Shown here: positions 36,101 to 48,100 of the stretch, one piece after another
How the letters are laid out: each line of letters begins with the position of its first letter
How positions within the stretch are numbered: position 1 is the stretch's first letter
DNA from: Limnomonas spitsbergensis
Taxonomy: Eukaryota > Chlorophyta > Chlorophyceae > Chlamydomonadales
Direction: 5' to 3'
Assembly (NCBI GenBank): GCA_037349105.1
Contig: JAYJMM010000120.1
Location: 2,439,001 to 2,503,000, forward strand
Length of the DNA: 64,000 nt
Program-made: the position numbers and the translations under genes
The notes under the pieces: model-generated
The model's input: the letters and a program-made list of their open reading frames with translations, nothing else
Told to the model about the DNA's origin: nothing
The model's database searches: none

Positions 36101-39100
36101 CGCCTCTGCGTGCACTTGCCGCTGAGGTGTGTGTAGCCAATGGATGAATTATTCAGTTGTTTTTTGTGATATAGCCTTCCGGTAAGGTGCTCGGACTCCC
36201 TCTTTGGTCCACCAGGCCAGGCTCCAGGCACTTCCCCCACACCCCCAGCATCCACTGAGAATGCTGCCCCGGTCATACTGTCCATACCTTGACCTGCTAT
36301 CCCACAAATACTGCCGGACATTCCCCACAAAGCCCTGAACCCTGAACCCCAAATCTCCAGCCCTAAAACAGCAGCAGGGAGAGTTTGCTCTGAGCTGTGC
36401 TCTGGGCTTCATTCCCACGCTACTGCTCGGTGTGTGTGTGTTGGTTGCTAGCCCAGGGGGGTCACTGGATTTCGCTGGCTGTCCTCGCTGTCCTTAGCGC
36501 CTCTACCGGTTTACAGGCACGTGTCCCATGCATAAAACGCGATGCTCTATCAGACTGAAAAACTTCAGAAACAATTCTGATGCTCTGCCCATTTAGAGAG
36601 GCATCACCTAAATATATTCCTGTGGGATCCACAAGGACCCTCACCCTGCTCTGCCTGTCACCCTGGACCTCCTCCTCTACCGATTTCCCAGCTGCCCGTA
36701 CCTGCACCGAGCTGACGAGCCCGACCAGCAGTACTATCTGTTGGACTGGTTTCTCGACCCAGAGTACACCATGTTTGCTGGATGCGAATGCGCACAGGTG
36801 GGGCAGGGGGTGGGGTGGGGGTTATGAGAGGTGGGACAGGGGTGGGGTGGGGGAGACAATAGATGTGGCGGGGGTGTGGGGGGGGGGGGATAAGAGGTGG
36901 GGCAGGAGTGAGGGGTGGGGGGTAAGAGGTGGGGCAGGGATGGGGGGGGTGGGGGGGGGGGGGATAAGAGGCGGGGCAGGGGTGGGTGGGGGGGGGGTTA
37001 TAAGAGGTGGGGCAGAGGTGGGGGGGGGGGGTTATAAGAGGTGGGACAGGGGTGGGGGGGGGGATAAGAGGTGGGGCAGGGGGAGGCGAGGGTGAAACAC
37101 ATACGTCTTTAGTTTGGACGCTTTCAGCCTGGCTGACAGGCATGCGGGTAAAGGGTTCAGTTTGAATGGACGCCACAAGTCCGATTGACAGATCTCCGCT
37201 TCTCCTCTGTCAGCCTCCGCATTGCTTCGCCTCATCCACCCCTGTCTCTTAAGCTTCTCCTTCGTCAGCCTCCTGACCAGACTTCTCCTCACCCACCCAC
37301 CCCTTCTCCTCCTCACCCACCCTGTCAGCCTCCTGACCAGACTTCTCCTCACCCACCCACCCCTGCTTGTCCTCACCCACCCTGTCAGCCTTCTGACCAG
37401 ACTCAAGCTTCTCCTCACCCACCCCTGTCAGCCTCCTGACCAGACTCAAGCTTCTCCTCAACCACCCCTGTCAGCCTCCTGACCAGACTTAAGCTTCTCC
37501 TCAGCCAGCCTTGCTTCTCCTCACCCACCCCTGCCACACGCTTGCACCTGATCCTCCTCCATTTCCCTCCAGTCCTCCGGTGTGTGAGCTGGGCACCCAG
37601 CTGGTTTGTTAGGTGGGGGTCTTCTTACTATTTTTGAACCTGAATCCCTTAACGCCTCTTTCTCCTCCTTCTCCATCCCCTCTGCTCCCTCTCCTCGTAC
37701 TCTGTACCTGCAAGACTCCCAACCCTGCTCATAGCTGACAAACACATTCATTCATGTGAAACCGTTTTGCTATGTTTCGAGTGATCTTTTGAACCCTGAA
37801 CCCGAATTCCTAACTTGTTTTTAACCCTGAGCCAGTACGCGTTAACCTTCTCCTACCTACCAGTACTTTAGGGTTTAGGGTATAGGCTCCTCCACCCCGT
37901 TCATGTGCACCGTGTGTCTGCAGGGCTCCCAGCTTGTCTACGTGATGCATTCCAACCTGCCGGTGGCTCAGTGTGTGGACCGCTCAGCCGCACCTGCACC
38001 CTGGTGAGCACCTGGGCACTAACCAATTCATCTGATGACTTTACCTCGCACCTGCGCCCTACCTGAGCACACCATAATCCTGCACCTGCACCCTGGTGAG
38101 CACCTGGGCACACACTGAGTCAGGTGATGACATTATCCCGTTAGTCTTGGCTTCAGGATTTTTTTTCTCTGATTCAGCTGATGATGTAATCCCAATTGGT
38201 CTTGGCTTCAGGATCTTCGTTCACTGAATCAGCTAATTACTTCATCCCGTTTGAATCGACCTGAGAACCTTGAAGGTTATTTCGAACGAGTCGATGTCAT
38301 TGTCCCGTTTGATTTTTGTCTGAGAATCTTCGTTCTTTGAATCAGCTGATGACATTGCCCTGTTTGTAATGGACTGAGGACCTCTGTTCTTAGAATCACT
38401 TTCTTCCATAGTCCCATTTGATTTTGGCCCTGAGGATCTTTGCTCTTTGAATTAGCAGACATGCATCCTCCCGTTTGAACCTGCTCGAGACTCTTTGAAC
38501 TCTGATTTGCCTGGTGAGCATGCTTTACGGAAGTTCACTAGCATGGACCCAAAGATCTTCACACTCCGAATCAGCTTATGGACATGATCACTGAGAGGCT
38601 TTGGCACTCAACGAAACATTGTGCTGTGCCTGTCATTTAGCAGCCCTGCAGTGGACAACATCAGCAGCACATGCTGAAGTGACCGATCGCCCTAATCATC
38701 GCCTGGGTGGCTATGTGCCCCCTGAACGCCCTTTAAACCCTCAACCCTTAGCCTTCAACCCTAAACTCTGGCTACCTGTGAGCAACTGCTTAAAACCCCG
38801 TACACACCCGACTGCCTGCCTACCACTGTGTGCCTGGCTGCCTGACACTCACTCCCGTGGTTCACACGCGTGTCCAGGTGGCAGCTCTACCCTTGGACCC
38901 TGGTCATCATCGCACTGGTGGGGGCGGCCTGTTTCATGGCGCTGGCACTGGTATGTGTGTACAAGGTGAGCTGGCGCTGCTATGTGTGGACAGGTTGAGG
39001 TGGCGCTCGTATGTGTGTATAAGGTGAGCTGGCGCTGGTATGTGTGGACAGGTTAAGGCGGCGCTCGTATGTGTGTACAAGGTGAGCTGGCGCTGCTATG

Positions 39101-42100
39101 TATGGACAGGTTAAGGTGGCGCTCGTATGTGTGTATAAGGTGAGCTGGCGCTGGTATGTATGGACAGGTTAAGGTGGCGCTCGTATGTGTGTATAAGGTG
39201 AGCTGGCGCTGGTATGTATGGACAGGTTAAGGTGGCGCTCGTATGTGTGTACAAGGTGAGCTGGCGCTGCTATGTATGGACAGGTTAAGGTGGCGCTCGT
39301 ATGTGTGTATAAGGTGAGCTGGCGCTGCTATGTATGGACAGGTTAAGGTGGCGCTCGTATGTGTGTATAAGGTGAGCTGGCGCTGGTATGTATGGACAGG
39401 TTAAGGCGGCGCTCGTATGTGTGTACAAGGTGAGCTGGCGCTGGTATGTATGGACAGGTTAAGGTGGCGCTCGTATGTGTGTATAAGGTGAGCTGGCGCT
39501 GGTATGTATGGACAGGTTAAGGCGGCGCTCGTATGTGTGTACAAGGTGATCTGGCAGGAGGTGGGGAGCGTTTTGCCTCATGGCGCTGCTGCTCGGATGT
39601 GTGTATTGTACGAGCTGGTGCCCTTCCTTTCACCATTTGTTGCTCAAATGTGTGAACAATGTGACGTGGCGCTCATTTGTGTGTGTGTCCCCTCTCCCCT
39701 CCCCTCTCCCGTTTCCCCTCTCCCCTCCCCTCCCCTCGTATCAGGGGAGGGGAGGGGAGAGGGGAAACGGGAGAGGGGAGGGGAGAGGGGAGGGGAGGGG
39801 AGGGGAACGGGGGAGGGGAGGGGAGGGGAGGGGAGAGGGGAACGGGGGAGTGGAGGGGAGAAGGGAAAGGGGAGAGGGGTGGGGAGAAGGGTTAGGGGTT
39901 AGGGGTGTACTCACTACAATCAACCCTTCAGGATCCCTCAAGCTTGGGGAAGATACCTCATTCTGCCCAGGTTGTATCTTTTGTCAAAGTTGTTTCTTTG
40001 ACCAGCATTGATACATGCTAGCGACTCCCTCAATCCCTCCTCTATGCCCCCTCCCTCTCCTGATCTCCTTGCCTCTACCCCTTTCTTACCTTTCTCACCC
40101 TTCTCTCTCACCCCCCCACCCTACCCCCGCCTCTCGCCCTGGCTATCAGAGGAGTGTGCGCCCCAAGGTGCTGCAAGACATGATCGACATGCGTCGGCGC
40201 CTGAAGGGGCAGCCAGTCAGCGGCACCGTCTCCATTGTTGTGACAGACATTGAGGGATTCTCAGGTGGGGTTTCGGAGCATATGTGCGGTTCCGGTGCAT
40301 GAGGGCAGAAGTGGTGTCCCTGTCCTCATGCCTGCTGCACTCCGCCGTTCTTGCCCTAACGAAGGCAGCACAACTAACGAAGTTATACATAAAGAGAATG
40401 TGCCCATCTGACTCAACCGGCCCGCCTTCATGTTTCCTGCAGACCTCATGAAGTTAAAGCTTAAGGGATTCGCCCACCTGACTCTACTGGCCCCGCCCTC
40501 ACGAAGGCAGCACACCTACCAAAGTTATACCTAAAGAGGATGTGCCCATCTGACTCTACCAGCCCCGTCCTTCTGTCTTCCGCAGACCTCACGAAGTTAT
40601 ACCTAAAGAGGATGTGCCCATCTGACTCTACCAGCCCCGTCCTTCTGTCTTCCGCAGACCTCACGAAGTTATACCTAAAGAGGATGTGCCCATCTGACTC
40701 TACCAGCCCCGTCCTTTTGTCTTCCGCAGACCTCACGAAGTTATACGTAAAGAGGATGTGCCCATCTGACTCTACCAGCCCCGTCCTTCTGTCTTCCGCA
40801 GACCTCACGAAGTTATGCCTACAAAGGGATGTGCCCACCTGACTTTACCAGCCCCGCCCTTTTGCCTTCCGCAGACCTCACGAAGTTATGCCTACAAATG
40901 ATGTGCCCATCTGACTCTATGGAGTACCGACCCTGCCCTCATGAAGGCTGCACACCTAACGAAGTCATACCTAAAAGGGATGTGCCCATCTGACTCTACT
41001 GACCCCGCCCTCACCAAAGCTGCACACCACACACCTCACAAACTTAAATTTATGAAGGATGTGCCCATCTGACTCCACGTACCCCACCCTCCTGTCCGCT
41101 GCAGACCTCATGAAGTCCTACCCGGAGCACATGGTGATGGCTCTGCTGACACACAACAGCATCATGCAGAAGGCCAAGTGGGACAACTTTGGGTCCGTGA
41201 TTGAGCAGGAGGGAGGTGGGTGAGGGGAGGTGGGGGGGGGGGGGGGGGGGGAGGGGGGGCTGTGGGGGGGGGTGGGAGGCGGGTGGTGGGCGGGCTGGTG
41301 GAGGGGAGGTTGGTGGGGGGCAAGCTGATGCGGGGGGAGTTTGATCAAGGGGGGGCAGGCTGGTAGAGGGCGGGCTGGGGGGGGGAGGCTGATGGGGGGC
41401 AAGCTGGTGCGGGGGGCATGGATGACAGGGGTGCACTGGGGACAAAGCGGGTGAATCAGAAAAGGGTTGACTGAGATGTGTGTTCAAGGAATCCTTGCCT
41501 TGCAACGAAGCCTGCTCTGTGATGGGAGATATTGTCGCACTCGAGGAGAGCCAGTCGCGCTCTTGAGCTGCACAGTCAGTGAGTGTCCTGGCATCATTTT
41601 TAGTTTCTTCACTTATATCATTATATGATAGTGATAGTGGTAGTGGCGACCGATTAAATCCCATGGGGCAAGGTATGAACGCTCCACCTGCACTACACTG
41701 ATGAGGCCTCATTGACTTATGTTCGGCCCAGTCCCCGCCCTTGCGCCTGCCATGACCCCACCATGCCTCATGCACGCTGCATGTCCTAAAACCTAAACCC
41801 TAAACCCTTAACCCCAAACCATGCCTTATGCCTAATGCATGCTGCACATCCTAATACCTAAAACCTATAACCCGTTACCCTAAACCATGCCTGCTGCTTA
41901 ATGCATGCTGCACATCCCTACCCCTAAAATCTAAACCATTAACCCTGACCCCATGCCATGCCTAATGCCTAATGCACGCTGCAGATTCGTACTCCATCAT
42001 CTTCCAAGAGGCCGTGGACGCGGTCACCTTCTGTATCCAGGCATGTGGGGGCGGGGGAGCAGGACATGGGGAGGTTTCTCCGTATCCAGTCAGAGGGAGC

Positions 42101-45100
42101 AGGAGGAAAGGAAATGGGGCGATGCTTTTGTATCCGGGATGTGGGGGCGAAAGAATGAGAAGGGATGTGTGAATAAGGGGATGTGTGGAGTAAGGCTGTG
42201 CCATGCCATATTAGTTGGACCCTGTGTATGTACACTTTTTGCACACTTTGCACACTTTTGTCCCCATTCCGAACCTCGTAGCTGCCATGCTCGCGTGGAA
42301 AAACCTTGAACCTCAAAGGCAGTGCGAACAGTGTTGAGCGATTTACGGTCGTGACGGTCGGCCTTTCAACAGTGCCACAAATAGTGAATGTATTTTCAGT
42401 ACAACTTTACAAATAATGTGCAGATTTCAGTAAATGTTTACAAATATTGTACGGATTTTCAGTGAACATTTTACAAATATTGAACATGTTTTCAGTATCG
42501 TAAACATTTTACAAGTATTGTACGGGTTTGCAGTAAACATTTTACAAGTATTGTATGGGTTTGCAGTAAACATTTACAAGTATTGTATGGGTTTTCAGTA
42601 CACATTCTAGAAAATTGTACTTTTTTCAGTGAATATTTCAATTTCTTTTTCGATGTAATACGCCGTCTCACATCACACCCGAATCCCTTTCACGGTGTCA
42701 TAGCCCAACACTGAATTATGTCAGCCTCCTTCTCCTCCTTCCCCCTACATGCATGACGACATTTCAGGCTTTGTTGCTGACTGGCTTGCCCTCTTGAACT
42801 GTTGAGCGCGAAGGCTTTAACGCGAGCCCCTCCTCCCCTCCCTTCATTTCCACCATGCAGACCCAGCTGCTCCTGCAGACCCAAGCATGGCCCCAAGAGC
42901 TCTTCTCTGACGGAGACGGGCCTCAAGGGAACAACTCCCTTACGAGTGAGCTGGCAGTGGCACCCTGCTGATCACGCATTGTCATGATCTGGCTTGGGCT
43001 GAACAGAGCGGCGGTGATGTCAACATGCTTCATAATTTGCATCCCATTTACGGCTGTTTTTACTGAAGATTCTAGGGTGCCAGGGGGCCCATGGGACATT
43101 CGTCCTCAGTCTCTCAAGGTGCAAGGGGGTCGTCCAATAGCAGCCATGCTGCCATGCAACCATCCTACTATGCGGCCATGTTGCCACGGTGCCATGCAAC
43201 GACGCTGCCATGCTGCCACGCTGCCACCGCGCAGAAGCGGGAAGAGCTTCTTTGCCATGCTGCCATGCTACTATGCTACTATGCTACCATGCTGCCATGC
43301 TACTATGCTGCCATGCCGCCAACGCGCAGGGAACGGGAAGAGCTTCTTTGCCGGAGTGAGGCGGCGCGTCAAGAGGATGGTTGGTTCTGGAGCTCCCTAC
43401 TCGATGGATCGAATGTCCTCTGCATCCTCCTCCCTCATTGTGAGAAGCAACAGCAGCTACTTGCATCCAACTGCCAGCGGGCATGCCCTGACCACAAACC
43501 CTATAGTTGTGTCGAAGCTCACAGCCAGCATTGACAAGGATGCCGCTCGCAGCTTGGGCGTCAAGGGCCAGGTGATGAAAATGTTATCCAGTAGCAACAA
43601 CCCCAGTCAGGTCACCAGGAGCAACAGCCCTGCAACAGCTCGAGTGGACAGAGCCGCAACAGCGTCTGCCGGAAGACTGCAGTCAGCCGTAGACGCAGCA
43701 GACACCAGGGAGGAGGAGGAGATGGAGGAGGAGGAGGAGGAGATGGAAGAGGCTTGTACTGGCTTAGGGCGGAGCAGGGCTGGACACCGTGCGAGGTCTT
43801 ACACTCACTCGAGCAGCATGGCCAGTGAGCGTGGGCAGGTTGGGTCAGGCGCCTGGTACACGCCTATGGCCTCACCACTTGGCCACGAGCAAATGAAGAC
43901 AGGGCCTGCCGCCTTTGACATGTCCACAACATCCCCGCTGCACCGCCTCGCTGGCACCTCAAACGAAGCTCCTCAAGGCATCCATCAGGCCGCTCGCAAC
44001 ATACGCCAACCGCCACACAGCGTATCTGAATCTGGCTCTGTTGTGAATGGTGGGTGTCAGGTGCTGCTGCAGGTGTCTCGGGGTAAAAGCTGAACACCTG
44101 AGCCTTAGGGTAATACCTGATCGCCTGGAGGACTTTTGCATGTTGAGGGGTGTTGCTTCAGGTGTTGCTTCAGGTGTCTTGGTGGGTAAAAGCTGATTGC
44201 CAGTGTCTCAAGGTAATAGCTGATCGCCTGGAGGGCTTTTGCATGTTGAGGGGTGTTGCTTCAGGTGTTGTTTCAAGTGTCTTGGTGGGTAAAAGCTGAA
44301 CACCTGGGTCCTAGGGTAATAGCTGATCGCCTGGAGGGCTTTTGCATGTTGAGGGGTGTTGCTTCAGGTGTTGTTTCAGGTGTCTTGGTGGGTAAAAGCT
44401 GATTGCCAGTGTCTCAAGGTAATAGCTGATCGCCTGGAGGGCTTTTGCATGTTGAGGGGTGTTGCTTCAGGTGTTGTTTCAAGTGTCTTGGTGGGTAAAA
44501 GCTGAACACCTGGGTCCTAGGGTAATAGCTGATCGCCTGGAGGGCTTTTGCATGTTGAGGGGTGTTGCTTCAGGTGTTGTTTCAGGTGTCTTGGTGGGTA
44601 AAAGCTGATTGCCAGTGTCTCAAGGTAATAGCTGATCGCCTGGAGGGCTTTTGCATGTTGAGGGGTGTTGCTTCAGGTGTTGTTTCAAGTGTCTTGGTGG
44701 GTAAAAGCTGAACACCTGGGTCCTAGGGTAATAGCTGATCGCCTGGAGGCTAGGCTTTTGCATGTTGAGCTGAGAGAGGCATGCCTGCCGGCATAGCATT
44801 CATATCATGCGGAGCTGCCCCTCGTTCCCCCCCCTCTGAATGACGCCTCCGGCCCCATGCTAGGACCTGCCTTCCTTAAATACTGTCGCTGCTGAAATCT
44901 GCTGCCAAACAAGCTCGGATGCTCCGCTTCCCTACGTCAGTTGATGCCTCTGTACCCCCTCTGCCTCAACCTCCTTGCCCCCTGCACTTCCGCTGCCTCT
45001 GGATCTCCCTTTAGCCCAGGACCTACATTTACCCCTGGACCTACCCTGCCCCTGTACCTCCCTTGCAGGATTAAGGGTCAGGATGGGTGTGGCAACAGGC

Positions 45101-48100
45101 ACGTTGTCCCCAAGTGCTTCCCCGGCTGGATCTGCTGTGATGGATCTAGCAAAGGGTGAGGACAAAGGACATCCAGAATGCAAAGACTCTGTCCCTACCG
45201 TACATGTCCCTTGACTCTGCAGTGAATAAACCTTTTTAGCCTCTGGATTGCCCACGTCAACATATGCCGCCATTTGAACGTATTTTGGAAAGAAATGTAC
45301 CGGTTGATTTTTCGCTTCTTTTGTGTCTTGCTTGTATCTTAAGTCTGACCCGTAGCTTTGTTGGCCACAAGGACGCGTGCATAGACCCGACACAGATTCC
45401 AGATTTCAAATTTCAAAAGTTCACAGTCCATGCCCGCAGTCCATGCTCCATAATAATAATAATAATAACGGCATGCCGGTTTATCACTCCACCCCCCCCC
45501 CCATCACACACACACAAACACTCACATGTTTATGAATATTGCCAGCACATCCCCATCTTCCGCCCTCCCCTTGTGCAGTCGTTTCTGACGCTGGCTTTGG
45601 CGGCCAGGTGCTCTTGTGCAACGCCACCTTCCGGTCCGTCAAGGAGATGTGCCGGGACCTGGGCAGAGTGACATGTAACGGGCTGCGGAGAGACGCGACG
45701 GACTGGTCCCTTTGGAGGTGCTTCAGGAGGTGAGGGCTGCCCGCATTCAGGTGTGCGACTGTATAATGACACCGAGGTGCAAAAAACGTATGTTTCTAAC
45801 CAATAGCCAACCGACAGGTCTCCATTGCTGACTGTTTTAGTATTTTATACTAAAATCTGATATGGTTGCAATCAGATCAAGCGAAATACTCGGTTGTCGT
45901 TTCCGTACCCCAACGAGGTGTGCAACAACCGAGTATTTCGTTTGATTGAATTGCCGGCACTTGTGTCCGCTGGGTGCGTGCCCGCATATCTCGCCTGGTC
46001 ACCTTGTTTGCTCTGTTGCAATGCTGGTCTAAGCACCATATCAACTGGCCTGCCTGCCTACTTGCCTGCCTGCCTGCCTGTCTGCCTACCAGCCTACCCC
46101 TACCTACCTGCCTATCTGCCTGTCTCCTGCCCGCCTGCCTGCCCCTACCTGCATACCCCTACCTACCTGCCTACTTGCCTGTCTACTTGCCTGTCTCATG
46201 CCTGCCTGTCTACCCCTACCTGCCTACCCTCCTGTCTGCCTGCCTGCCTCCCACCTGCCTACCTGCCTGCCCCCTGCCTTGCCTGCTTGCCCATTGCTTC
46301 CCCAGCTCCTTGCCATGGCCTGACTCCTAAGATGCTCCCCACAAACCAGCCAGTCTAAATTGGGAGGAATGTAGTCAGTGACCAATTCAGGTTGTTTTAG
46401 TGCGTACCAGACCACCTTTGAGAGGCTGCCGGGCTTCCACTGATGGGCGGGTTGGGAGCAGACCATGACCCTAAGCCCACAAAACAGGCCCCACAGTCCT
46501 CACCCTAGGGCTTCCTGCACATTGTCCTGAGGGGTACATGCAGCTTCAGGTCCCACTAGTCTCCTTGTGTGTCCCTGAAGGTTTGGGGATAAGGCTCTCC
46601 CAGAAGGCCCTGCAAAATCCGTGCACGGATACATGTCTCATCAAAAACCCCTCCGGATCCAATATCCCGTTTAAAACCCCGAAAGAGGATTTACCGCTAC
46701 GGTAGTTAGAAACTAAAAAACTACAAAGAATAAAACGGCAAAAAGGCAAAAAGGCGGCTGTTTTGACCCAATGCAGAAAAAATAGTGTTAGGGCTAGGGG
46801 GGGCTTTGTTGATAATAAAAAACCCGCCCGCGCTCAGGTCTCGCGACAAGAAGCAGGACTCAGACGCTGTTCTCTTGGACATGGGGCTCTACACCAAGAG
46901 CTTCGGGCTGCTGCCGCTGGTCCTCTCGCCGGCCCACTTCTTCCAGAAGACGGCCAAGGAGCGCCGGACGGGCCTGTCCCTGTTGACAATACCCGACAGC
47001 ACGATCAGCTTTGATGGAGAGATGTCAAAGTCTGCAGCGGTCATGCCGGGACGCAGGCTGGGCGCCAGCAGTTTTCAGGATAGGGACTCAGGTGCCGCTG
47101 ATGTGCCCGCCTCTGTCAGCACAGCCTCTGGTGCGCCCTCTGGTGCGGCCGCCACTGTCCTGGGACGCAGGCTGGGCGGCAGCATTTCTCAGATTAGGGA
47201 CCCAGGCGCCGCTGCTGTGCCTGCCTCTGCCAGCTCAACCTCTGGCGTGGCTGACGCTCCTACGTTGGGACGCCCACTGGGCGCCAGCAGTGTCCAGGTT
47301 AGCGATCCAGGCGCTGCTCCTTTGCCCACCTTCTTAAGCACCACAACCGGCGAGCCCTCCGCTCCTCCCGAAGCCTCTCCCCCCACTTCCGTTCCTCCAA
47401 AACATAGCGGTGACCGTCCATCTGCGCCTGCTGCACGGGTGGGCTGGGCTACTGTCATCGCCACGCCAGCAGGGGCACCCCTGGCGGCTGCGACGCCCAC
47501 AGCAGCAGCATCCCACCAGACGTTATCACTGCAGAAGAAAGGCTGGGCCGCGGTCTTCGCTGCTGCCAGCGCTGCCGGCGAGATGCAGTCCGAGGCATTA
47601 GAAGGGAGTGCCGAGGAGCTGCCCGACAGCAGTAGCCAGCGCTCAATGGCCACGACGACGGCGACCCGCGCCCCAGGCTTTAGTCCCTGGGGACGGGCGA
47701 GCGCCCCGGGCCTGTCCAGCGCACGGGGCCTGGCCAACGCTGGCGCCCGCGGCTTTGCGTCGGTCGGCAAGAGCCTCGTCGGCATGCTCAAATCAGCGTC
47801 GCGCTTCGCGGACGGGAAGGCCGATCTGCCCCGGTACCAGCTGCTGCAGCTGTACCAGGTGAGTGGTGTTGAGAGGGAATGATGCCCGCTGCAGGGCACG
47901 TGCCTGTACCTTTGCCTTTGCAAGAGCATGTTCCAGGGCAAGTGGTCTGCCCCGGTATCAGCTGCTGCAGCTGTACCAGGTGAGTGGTGTTGAGAGGGAA
48001 TGATGCCCGCTGCAGGGCACGTGCCTGTACCTTTGCCTTTGCAAGAGCATGTGCCAGGGCAAGTGGTCTGCCCAAGTATCAGCTGCTGCAGCTGTACCAG

